From NCBI GenBank assembly GCA_022823105.1, contig JAJDXU010000312.1, forward strand, positions 1-7,450: DNA of 7,450 nucleotides, read 5' to 3'. Shown here piece by piece: positions 1-5,132 of the stretch (the first letter of the stretch is position 1; each line of letters begins with the position of its first letter). The notes under the pieces were generated by a model. It did not search any database, had not been told where the DNA came from, and worked only from the letters and a program-made list of their open reading frames with translations. The position numbers and the translations under genes were made by a program. This stretch comes from Dehalococcoidia bacterium. Lineage in GTDB: Bacteria > Chloroflexota > Dehalococcoidia > Lucifugimonadales > UBA3495.

Positions 1-297
1 CACAACGCCGGCGACGACGTCGTCCTGCTGGTCTTCACCGAGTTCGGCCGCCGCGTCCATGACAACGGCTCCGGCACCGACCACGGTTCGGGCGGCGTTG
101 CCTTCGTGGTGGGCGAGAACGTCAAGGGCGGCCTCTACGGCGAGTACCCGTCGCTGGAGGAGGACAAGCTGCTGGAGGGCGACCTGCACTTCAACAACGA
201 CTTCCGCGGCCTCTATTCCACCCTCCTGGAGAAGTGGATGGGCCTGGACGCCCAGCCCATCGTGAACGGCTCCTTCGAGCAGATGGACTTCATTTAG
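1..297 (+). CDS. DUF1501 family protein, C-terminal fragment
   Basis: This is the last 98 codons of a gene that begins before the window, read in frame 1 and ending at TAG 295-297. The peptide has the C-terminal signature of DUF1501 proteins, which are related to the alkaline phosphatase/sulfatase fold: the stretch VLLVFTEFGRRVHDNGSGTD (residues 9-28 of the fragment), then DHGSGG and a VVGENVKGGLYGEYPSL segment, and a closing part with FNNDFRGLYSTLLEKWMGLD. The conserved FTEFGRR, GTDHG and D-F-R-Y/L-L-W positions are all present. Many family members are exported through a Tat signal, but the N-terminus lies outside the window, so location cannot be judged. The biochemical function of the family is not established. 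The NHL-repeat gene follows after 27 nt on the same strand, so the two are probably co-transcribed. Confidence 0.88.
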   Translation, partial: HNAGDDVVLLVFTEFGRRVHDNGSGTDHGSGGVAFVVGENVKGGLYGEYPSLEEDKLLEGDLHFNNDFRGLYSTLLEKWMGLDAQPIVNGSFEQMDFI

Positions 298-324
298 CCC
301 GTAGGCCAACAAAAGGAGGCGATC

Positions 325-1359
325 ATGGTTCTAGCTCAGAGAATATCCCACGTCCAGCTGCAGTACAGCCACACCATCGGGCGCGGCGAGCAGTTCGGAC
401 CCGGGTTCACCTATCCGATCCACATGGCCCGCGGCGAGGACGACCTGATGTACGTGCTGTGCCGCTCGTCGGAATACCGCCCGGAGGGCACGCGCATCAC
501 GGTGTGCACGGTCGACGAGGAATACGTCGACGCCTTCGCCCGCGGCGTCCCGCAGCAGGGCCCGCACGAATACAACTTTGAGGACGGCTCGCTGGTCTGG
601 CCGGTGAACGTGGCGATTGCCAGCAACGGCAACGTGTACGTGTCCGACGAATGGCTCCACCGCATCTCGATGTTCACCCGCGACGGCGAGTTCATCGGCA
701 AGTGGGACGAGAACATCGGCAGCGGCGACGGCCAGCTGGACCGCCCGTCGGGCCTGGCCATCGACGCGGACGACAACGTCTGGGTCGTGGACGGGAACAA
801 TCACCGCGTGCAGAAGTTCACGCCGGACGGCCAGTTCCTGATGAAGATCGGGAGCCACGGCACCGGCGACGGCGAGTTCGACACGCCCTGGGGCATCGAC
901 ATCGACAACCAGGGCAACATCTACGTCGCCGACTGGCGCAACGACCGGATCCAGAAGTTCTCCTCGGACGGACGGTTCCTGATGAAGTTCGGCTCCTCCG
1001 GCTCCGGAGACGGCGAGTTCAATCGGCCCGCCGACGTGGCGGTGGACCAGGACGGCATCATCTACGTGGCCGACTGGCTCAACAACCGCCTGCAGTTCTT
1101 TGATCCGGACGGCAACTTCTGCGGCGAGAAGACCGGCGATGCCACCGTGTCCAAGTGGGGCAAGGACAAGCTGGACGCGAACCCCGAGATGTGGGGCGAG
1201 CGGGAACGGGCGCCTGGCCTCGAGCGCGAGCGCGACTTCTGGGCGCCCACCGGCGTCGCGGTGGACGAAAACAACCGCGTTTTCGTCTGCGAAGGGCCTC
1301 GCAACCGCATCCAGGTGTACCAGAAGCAGGCACTGACCTTCATGGGACCGCGCCTGTAA
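325..1359 (+). CDS. NHL-repeat beta-propeller protein
   Basis: This 344-residue protein is built mostly of NHL repeats. Clear repeats cover residues about 88-126, 137-176, 184-223, 232-263 and 305-333. Each has the pattern P-x-G/D-V/I-A-I/V-D...G-N-I/V-Y-V-A/S-D...N-R-I/V-Q-x-F-DG-F. A weaker blade-like stretch lies at about 22-62, which would give a six-bladed propeller. Between the last two clear blades is a charged insertion (about 264-304, rich in K, E and R). No signal peptide or membrane segment is visible, so a cytoplasmic location is the default reading. NHL propellers are mostly binding scaffolds and a few are lyases; no catalytic set can be identified here, so the function is open. 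The start is well supported: AAGGAGG at 313-319 lies five bases before the ATG. It probably shares a transcript with the DUF1501 gene upstream. Confidence 0.9.
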   Translation: MVLAQRISHVQLQYSHTIGRGEQFGPGFTYPIHMARGEDDLMYVLCRSSEYRPEGTRITVCTVDEEYVDAFARGVPQQGPHEYNFEDGSLVWPVNVAIASNGNVYVSDEWLHRISMFTRDGEFIGKWDENIGSGDGQLDRPSGLAIDADDNVWVVDGNNHRVQKFTPDGQFLMKIGSHGTGDGEFDTPWGIDIDNQGNIYVADWRNDRIQKFSSDGRFLMKFGSSGSGDGEFNRPADVAVDQDGIIYVADWLNNRLQFFDPDGNFCGEKTGDATVSKWGKDKLDANPEMWGERERAPGLERERDFWAPTGVAVDENNRVFVCEGPRNRIQVYQKQALTFMGPRL

Positions 1360-1403
1360 GCCCTGACCAAGGGAGGCCCCCGCTTCGGGTGGTCCGACGG
1401 TTC

Positions 1404-1434
1404 TGTAGGGGCAGGTTTGAAACCTGCCCCTACA
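1404..1434. repeat. perfect palindrome, GTAGGGGC-type, copy 1
   Basis: The left arm TGTAGGGGCAGGTTT (1404-1418) is mirrored exactly by 1420-1434 around a single central G, giving 15 of 15 complementary pairs. It lies 45 nt after the NHL stop codon. There is no T-run after the right arm, so it is not a standard intrinsic terminator, although a transcript would fold into a strong stem and could be protected or terminated by it. The outer eight bases are shared with the palindrome at 1521-1548. From memory, palindromes with these arms are scattered in intergenic DNA of several GC-rich environmental phyla, including Chloroflexota; I could not check this. Confidence 0.85.
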
Positions 1435-1462
1435 CATAGGCATGGACGGGGGCCGTTGCACG

Positions 1463-1471
1463 TGGTATCAC
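1463..1471 (+). promoter_or_regulatory. possible extended -10 element
   Basis: TGGTATCAC fits an extended -10 (TGn followed by TATCAC, four of six matches to TATAAT). It sits in the 229-nt gap before the MqnA-like gene. Initiation about seven bases downstream would give a leader of roughly 110 nt that includes the second palindrome. No convincing -35 is present. This is a weak call based on motif similarity alone. Confidence 0.2.
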
Positions 1472-1520
1472 GTTGGCGCCGAGCACAGGCGAGAGTTCGC
1501 AGAGTGTCCGGCGATCATAC

Positions 1521-1548
1521 GTAGGGGCGAATGATTATTCGCCCCTAC
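1521..1548. repeat. perfect palindrome, GTAGGGGC-type, copy 2
   Basis: GTAGGGGCGAAT (1521-1532) pairs perfectly with ATTCGCCCCTAC (1537-1548) around a four-base loop GATT. It shares the outer GTAGGGGC arm with 1404-1434, but the inner part is different (GAAT instead of AGGTTT). It lies 40 nt before the start of the MqnA-like gene, so it would fall in that gene's 5' leader if transcription starts upstream. There is no U-tract after it. Confidence 0.85.
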
Positions 1549-1588
1549 ACCCGCGCAAGCACGACGAACAGGGAGTAAAAGCGTTGCC

Positions 1589-2335
1589 ATGCCGATCACA
1601 GTAGGTCATGTTCCCAACCTGGAATGCGAAGCCTTTTACTTTGATATGGAGCGACGGGGCATCACCCTGCTTGACCTGGAACCCAACCAGGTTGCGGACG
1701 CGCTGGCCGAGGGCGAGATCGACGCTGGGCCCGTGCCACTGTTGGACGTACCGCGTCTCGAGTTGAGCGCATCGCCGATCCAGAGGTTCTGCGTGGCATC
1801 GGTCAATCGCGCCGTTTCCTGCGTGCTGATTTCCAACCGGGAGATCGGGGAGTTGAGCGACGCGGCTATTGCGGTGACCAACCCCGACTCCACGACGCTG
1901 AATCTGCTGCGCGTGCTGTTGTCCCAGAAGCACGGCATCGGCGGAGTCTCGTTCGTGGACCGGGACGCGGACCACGACGCCATGTTCCTGACGTGGAACC
2001 AGGGGTTGCGCGGACGCCGGGCCATCCGCGGGTTTCCGCACCGCTACGACCTGGGTGAGGAATGGCAGGAGTGGACGGGGCTGCCTTTCGTGTTCAACCG
2101 CTGGATGTACCGGTCGGACATGGAGCGGCAGGACTTCGTGATCCTGCAGGATGCGCTGTTCGTGGGCCAGGAGGACTGGATGAACAACCTGTACAAGTCC
2201 ACCGGCCCGCGCAACGACCTGCTGATGCTGCCCCGGGAGGTGCTGGAATACGTGCAGGGGCTCCGGTTCTTCATGGGTGTGCCGGAGGAACGGGCCATCG
2301 CCGCGTTCCGGGAGAAGCTGGCGCTGCTGGGTTGA
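1589..2335 (+). CDS. MqnA/MqnD-family (VitK2_biosynth) protein
   Basis: This 248-residue protein has a periplasmic-binding-protein-like fold of the menaquinone futalosine-pathway family. In that family MqnA dehydrates chorismate to 3-[(1-carboxyvinyl)oxy]benzoate, and MqnD cleaves a later intermediate. The best evidence is residues 153-170, YDLGEEWQEWTGLPFVFN, a near-exact match to the family signature. It is preceded by a ligand-pocket region (about 76-102, with SCVLISNREI and VTNPDSTTLN) and by the ADALAEGEIDAGPVPLLD segment (37-54). The N-terminus reads VGHVPNLECEAF; the usual MqnA YLN-type motif is not cleanly recognisable and the protein is shorter than typical members (about 270-290 residues). 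A divergent paralog with another substrate is therefore possible. No other mqn gene lies nearby. The ATG is the only in-frame start close to the alignment start. Its GGGAG (1571-1575) is 13 nt away, so translation initiation may be weak. Confidence 0.8.
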   Translation: MPITVGHVPNLECEAFYFDMERRGITLLDLEPNQVADALAEGEIDAGPVPLLDVPRLELSASPIQRFCVASVNRAVSCVLISNREIGELSDAAIAVTNPDSTTLNLLRVLLSQKHGIGGVSFVDRDADHDAMFLTWNQGLRGRRAIRGFPHRYDLGEEWQEWTGLPFVFNRWMYRSDMERQDFVILQDALFVGQEDWMNNLYKSTGPRNDLLMLPREVLEYVQGLRFFMGVPEERAIAAFREKLALLG

Positions 2336-2374
2336 GCCACTCAGTCAAGGGGCAGTCCTCAATTCATTTCCCGT

Positions 2375-2433
2375 CCGCTCATGGTGAGCCTGTCGAACCA
2401 TCGTTCGTCCTTCGACAAGCTCAGGACGAGCGG
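2375..2433. repeat. dispersed imperfect inverted repeat (TTCGACAAGCTCAGG type)
   Basis: The arms 2375-2397 and 2411-2433 are complementary at 19 of 23 positions around a 13-base spacer. The right arm contains TTCGACAAGCTCAGGACGA. The left half, 2375-2401, is identical over 27 bases to 5032-5058 in the convergent region downstream, so this is a dispersed family with two members in the window. From memory, this sequence is one of the commonest intergenic repeats in GC-rich environmental bacteria and often appears as a false 'LSLSKDE' or 'RQAQDE' peptide in predicted proteins; that reading is present here too. It fills the gap before the hydrolase ribosome binding site. Confidence 0.85.
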
Positions 2434-2461
2434 AACATCCGCAACCTGCGGGAGGTAAATC

Positions 2462-3196
2462 ATGGTACTCGTTGGACAGAATTTGGAGACCGGGATGATC
2501 CAGTACCCCAGCCGCGACGGTACGATGATCGACGCGCTGTACAGCCGTCCGGCGGAACCGGGGTCATACCCGGCGGTCATTGTGACGATGGAAGGCATGG
2601 GGTTGATGGATCACCACAAGGACATCGCGGTGCGGTTTGCGGGGCAGGGCTACTTGGCCATTGCGCCCGACCTGTACACGCGGGAGGGCACGCCGGAACC
2701 GGAAAACGTGCTGGCCGCGCTGTTTGCATCTCCTGATTCCCGCGCCATGGATGACCTGGAGGGAGCGGCGGCGTTTCTCAAATCGCAGGCGCACAGCAAC
2801 GGCAAGGTGGGAATCATCGGGTTCTGTTCGGGCGGACGTTATACGCTGATGATGGCGTGCCTGAGCGGCAACATCGATGCGGCGGTGGACTCTGCGGGCG
2901 GCCACATTGTCCACGAGCCCACGGAATTGCGGCCGGTGCAGCCCATGGACATGGTGCCTGATCTCTCCTGCCCGCTGCTGGCATTGTTCGGCGTCGAGGA
3001 CGAGAATCCCACTCCTGCACAGGCGGAGCAGATGAAAGCCCTGCTGGATGAGCACGGTAAGACCTACGAGTGGGTGATGTACAACAACGCCGGGCATGCC
3101 TTCTTCGCCGACTATCGTCCCAGCTACCGGGCGGCGCCGGCGCAGGACATGTGGCACCGGGTGCTGCTGTTCTACGATCGACACCTGAAGGCGTAA
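2462..3196 (+). CDS. dienelactone hydrolase family protein
   Basis: This is a 244-residue alpha/beta hydrolase of the dienelactone hydrolase (carboxymethylenebutenolidase) family, expected to be a soluble cytoplasmic enzyme that hydrolyses lactones or esters. The catalytic set is visible: the nucleophile elbow GFCSGGR with Cys122, Asp180 in FGVEDENPTP, and His212 in NNAGHAFFAD. Glu44 in VIVTMEGMG matches the position of the glutamate that holds the cysteine in the resting state of classical enzymes. The family-typical GYLAIAPDLY segment lies at 63-72. The length is normal. The start is supported by GGAGGT at 2451-2456, five bases before the ATG. A dispersed inverted repeat lies immediately upstream, and the RidA-family gene follows after 166 nt. 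The true substrate cannot be read; homologues range from chlorocatechol-pathway enzymes to general esterases. Confidence 0.92.
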   Translation: MVLVGQNLETGMIQYPSRDGTMIDALYSRPAEPGSYPAVIVTMEGMGLMDHHKDIAVRFAGQGYLAIAPDLYTREGTPEPENVLAALFASPDSRAMDDLEGAAAFLKSQAHSNGKVGIIGFCSGGRYTLMMACLSGNIDAAVDSAGGHIVHEPTELRPVQPMDMVPDLSCPLLALFGVEDENPTPAQAEQMKALLDEHGKTYEWVMYNNAGHAFFADYRPSYRAAPAQDMWHRVLLFYDRHLKA

Positions 3197-3232
3197 TCGC
3201 TGCACACAACGGGACGGGAACGTTGGGAACGG

Positions 3233-3265
3233 CCCCGACGTCCGGTTGACCAATCCGCGTCGGGG
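3233..3265. other. inverted repeat after the hydrolase gene
   Basis: CCCCGACG (3233-3240) is the exact reverse complement of CGTCGGGG (3258-3265), with 17 bases between. It begins 36 nt after the hydrolase stop codon. It could be a stem in the 3' end of that transcript, but the long loop and the lack of a T-run make it a weak terminator candidate. The 166-nt gap 3197-3362 otherwise holds only the promoter candidate and ribosome binding site of the next gene. Confidence 0.35.
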
Positions 3266-3288
3266 ACGTTTCGCAGCGCGCCGGAGCG

Positions 3289-3297
3289 TGATACCAT
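3289..3297 (+). promoter_or_regulatory. possible extended -10 element before the RidA gene
   Basis: TGATACCAT reads as TGn plus TACCAT, four of six matches to TATAAT. It is the most AT-rich stretch in this otherwise GC-rich gap. Initiation would give a leader of about 60 nt before the ATG at 3363. No good -35 lies at the right distance. Similar TGnTA(C/T)C words occur before the MqnA-like gene and before typA. Confidence 0.25.
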
Positions 3298-3349
3298 CGG
3301 GCGCGCCCGTACGGCCCGGGATCAAGGCCGCCCAGATAAACGCACGAAC

Positions 3350-3355
3350 AAGGAG
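3350..3355 (+). promoter_or_regulatory. ribosome binding site that fixes the RidA-family start
   Basis: AAGGAG lies seven bases before the ATG at 3363. An in-frame ATG also exists at 3246 and would add 39 residues. That extension has no ribosome binding site, does not resemble the family, and would span the promoter candidate, so the 3363 start is preferred. Confidence 0.8.
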
Positions 3356-3362
3356 CGACGTC

Positions 3363-3833
3363 ATGCCGGAGATAGAAAACAAGCTGAAGGAAATGGGCCT
3401 CGAGCTGCCCCCGCCGCGTCCGCCGGGAGCCGGCAACATCATTCCTTTTGTGCGTACGGGGAACCTGGTGTTCCTGTCCGGCACGGGCCCGGGCCTGCCG
3501 GGAGGCGGATTGCTGCACACGGGCAAGCTAGGTACGGATCTGACCGTTGAACAGGGATACGACTGCGCCCGGCAGACCATGCTGAACCTGCTGACCAACC
3601 TGAAAGGCGCGATCGGCGACCTGGACAAGGTCAGCCACATCGTCAAGCTACTGTGCATGGTGAACTCCGCGCCCGATTTCACCGGACCGCCCCTGGTGGC
3701 CAACGGCGCGTCGGATCTGCTGATCGAGCTCTATGGCGACAAGGGACGCCACGCCAGGTCGGCCGTGGGCATGGCCACGCTGCCGGGCGGCATGCCCATC
3801 GAGATCGAAATGATCGTAGAGGTTGAGGACTAG
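3363..3833 (+). CDS. RidA (YjgF/YER057c/UK114) family protein
   Basis: This 156-residue protein belongs to the Rid superfamily. Canonical RidA forms trimers that hydrolyse reactive enamine/imine intermediates made by PLP-dependent enzymes. Recognisable parts are PFVRTGNLVFLSG (28-40), the helix DLTVEQGYDCARQTMLNLL (59-77), the GDLDKVSHIVKLLCMVNSAP strand region (85-104), and GRHARSAVGMATLPGG (128-143) followed by IEIEM. Arg132 and Glu147 align with Arg105 and Glu120 of E. coli RidA, the carboxylate-binding arginine and the active-site glutamate, so deaminase activity is plausible. It is about 28 residues longer than classical RidA, with a KLKEMGLELPPPRPPGAGN lead-in, which fits the longer YjgF-like subgroup. 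Its place between a hydrolase gene and an oxidoreductase gene suggests a role in catabolism, but their gaps of more than 130 nt argue against tight coupling. Confidence 0.92.
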   Translation: MPEIENKLKEMGLELPPPRPPGAGNIIPFVRTGNLVFLSGTGPGLPGGGLLHTGKLGTDLTVEQGYDCARQTMLNLLTNLKGAIGDLDKVSHIVKLLCMVNSAPDFTGPPLVANGASDLLIELYGDKGRHARSAVGMATLPGGMPIEIEMIVEVED

Positions 3834-3900
3834 CGACCCGGCGCGTGCAGACGTCGGGCCCGGCCTCCGCCGGCGTCCGGCGCCGTGCCGGTTGGGTCGC
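3833..3900. terminator. GC-rich stem-loop region after the RidA gene (possible terminator)
   Basis: GCGACCC at 3833-3839, which begins on the last base of the RidA stop codon, is complementary to GGGTCGC at 3894-3900. Between them are further GC-rich complementary pieces such as GCCGG...CCGGC, so the whole 68 nt can fold. There is no T-run, so if it ends transcription it would do so by structure or with Rho. The rest of this 139-nt gap up to the next gene shows only the ribosome binding site AAGGAG at 3961-3966. Confidence 0.35.
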
Positions 3901-3972
3901 GGCCCGGGCAGTCCCGAGGGCGTTCGTGATATGCCGGGCCGCGCCGGAGAGTGAACAGGTAAGGAGACCACG

Positions 3973-4935
3973 ATGCCGGTTGCAGACAAATTCGGAGTCC
4001 TGCTGCCCACCAGGGGCGTGCTGGTGTATGCCGGGAGCCAAGGCCCGAAAACCGAACTGGTCTGGCAGATGGCGGAGACCGCCGAACGGGCCGGGTATGA
4101 CTCCGTGTGGGTCGGGGACAGCATCACGTCCAAGCCCCGTTTGGAGCCGATGACCGCCATGGCCGCCGTCGCAGCGCGGACCTCTCGGGTGAAAGTGGGG
4201 ACGGCGGTGCTGCTGAACGCCCTGCGCCATCCGGTGCACCTGGCCCACGCGGCGGCGACCATCGACAACATCTCGGGCGGGCGAACCATCCTGGGCCTGG
4301 GCGCCGGCCGGGGCAACAACCAGATGTTCATCGACGAACACGCTGCAGTAGGAGTGCCGATTGCCGAGCGGGCGCCCCGAATGGAGGAGGGCATCCGCGC
4401 CATGCGGGCGCTGTGGACGGGAGAGGCGGTGAGCAGCGACGGCGAGTTCTATCCCCTGGAGAACGTGGCCCTGGAACCGACGCCGGTGCAGGAGTCCATT
4501 CCGCTGTGGATCTCCAGCAACCGGGTGCGCCGCGGGCTGGCGCGGGTGGCCGAGCTGGGCGACGCCTGGATCACCAACGTGCCATCGACGGACCTGTTCA
4601 CCCAGTGCTGGGAAAGGATCGAGCAGTGCGCCGGGGAGATGGGCCGCGACGCGTCGGACATCGGGCGGTGCCTGTACATCTCGGTGAACCTGAAAGACGA
4701 CACCGACGCCGCGCTGGCCGAGGGCGACCGGTTTATGCGGGCATATTACAGCATCCCCTACGACGTGATCAGCAAGCAGCTATTGTGCGTGTTTGGTCCG
4801 CCGAGCAAGATCGTCGACGCGATAGAGGCGTACCGGGAGTGTGGGACCGACTACTTCATCGTCAGGTTCGCATCACCGGACCAGATGGGTCAGATGGCGC
4901 GGTTCACCGAAGAGGTTCTGCCCCGCGTGAGTTGA
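3973..4935 (+). CDS. luciferase-like (LLM class) F420/FMN-dependent oxidoreductase
   Basis: This is a 320-residue TIM-barrel enzyme of the bacterial luciferase superfamily, whose members use reduced FMN or coenzyme F420 to oxidise or reduce organic substrates. Typical landmarks are AERAGYDSVWVGDS (37-50), RTSRVKVGTAVL (69-80), RHPVHLAHAAATIDNISGGR (85-104) followed by the LGLGAGRG loop, MRALWTGEAVSSDGEFYPL (143-161), PLWISSN (177-183) and AELGDAWITN (193-202), all in the expected order. The length is normal. The layout looks more like the F420-dependent methylenetetrahydromethanopterin-reductase-like branch than luciferase itself, but cofactor and substrate cannot be fixed by eye. The start is clear: AAGGAG (3961-3966) is six bases before the ATG. 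The gene ends facing the M20 amidohydrolase gene, and its final codons are duplicated 61 bp downstream. Confidence 0.92.
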   Translation: MPVADKFGVLLPTRGVLVYAGSQGPKTELVWQMAETAERAGYDSVWVGDSITSKPRLEPMTAMAAVAARTSRVKVGTAVLLNALRHPVHLAHAAATIDNISGGRTILGLGAGRGNNQMFIDEHAAVGVPIAERAPRMEEGIRAMRALWTGEAVSSDGEFYPLENVALEPTPVQESIPLWISSNRVRRGLARVAELGDAWITNVPSTDLFTQCWERIEQCAGEMGRDASDIGRCLYISVNLKDDTDAALAEGDRFMRAYYSIPYDVISKQLLCVFGPPSKIVDAIEAYRECGTDYFIVRFASPDQMGQMARFTEEVLPRVS

Positions 4936-5002
4936 CGGAGCCATCACCGGCGTATGCGCCGGCGATTTGGCAGGGGTTCTGCCCCGCGTAAGGTGACGCA
5001 GC
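4914..5002 (+). repeat. duplicated gene tail (61-bp offset direct repeat)
   Basis: Bases 4914-4941, which cover the last codons and stop of the oxidoreductase gene, recur at 4975-5002 with 25 of 28 identities; the first 15 bases, GGTTCTGCCCCGCGT, are identical. The second copy reads V-L-P-R-V-R-stop where the gene reads V-L-P-R-V-S-stop, so it looks like the remnant tail of a second gene copy. It is out of frame with the live gene and has no gene body in front of it. Confidence 0.7.
4943..4966 (+). terminator. stem-loop after the oxidoreductase gene
   Basis: CCGGCG (4947-4952) pairs with CGCCGG (4957-4962) around the loop TATG. Three further pairs (ATC 4943-4945 with GAT 4964-4966) lie beyond one mismatch. 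It starts seven bases after the stop codon and is followed by TTTGG only, a poor U-tract. Its position and stem fit a terminator, but its efficiency is uncertain. It lies between the two copies of the duplicated tail. Confidence 0.45.
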
Positions 5003-5030
5003 GCCAGTTGACGGGTTGGGGATGGCCTTC

Positions 5031-5090
5031 ACCGCTCATGGTGAGCCTGTCGAACCATGAGCGGCTGACAAAGGGTTCACCATGAGCGGT
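5031..5090. repeat. dispersed inverted repeat, second copy with nested arms
   Basis: ACCGCTCATGGT (5031-5042) is the exact reverse complement of ACCATGAGCGGT (5079-5090), and the pairing extends to 16 of 17 bases (5031-5047 with 5074-5090). A third copy of the arm, ACCATGAGCGG (5054-5064), sits inside and can pair with the same left arm, so two alternative hairpins are possible. Bases 5032-5058 are identical to 2375-2401 upstream. It sits between convergent genes and could act as a two-way transcription barrier. Confidence 0.85.
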
Positions 5091-5091
5091 T

Positions 5092-5108
5092 CCAGGGCAA
5101 TGCCCTGG
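5092..5108. other. perfect hairpin beyond the M20 gene stop
   Basis: CCAGGGCA (5092-5099) and TGCCCTGG (5101-5108) are exact complements around one central A, which in practice makes a seven-pair stem with a three-base loop. It lies 24 nt past the M20 stop codon on that gene's transcript. No T-run follows in that direction, so its role as a terminator is only suggested by position. Confidence 0.5.
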
Positions 5109-5132
5109 GCGGCGGGTGAGCACGGTATGGCG

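Noticed and set aside
331..1461. Long open frame on the minus strand opposite the NHL gene (376 codons)
   Set aside because: It is an antisense shadow of the GC-rich repeat gene: no ribosome binding site, low-complexity V/A/R/H-rich peptide, and it runs through the intergenic palindrome.
1404..1548. The two palindromes as the start of a CRISPR array
   Set aside because: The units are not identical, there are only two, and the 86-nt gap is far longer than a CRISPR spacer; no cas genes are present.
3246..3362. N-terminal extension of the RidA-family protein from the ATG at 3246
   Set aside because: It has no ribosome binding site and no family similarity, whereas AAGGAG sits at the proper distance from the ATG at 3363.
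2564..3703. Long minus-strand open frame across the hydrolase and RidA genes (379 codons)
   Set aside because: It lies opposite two well-supported genes and their gap, and the peptide resembles nothing known. GC-rich DNA commonly leaves such frames open.
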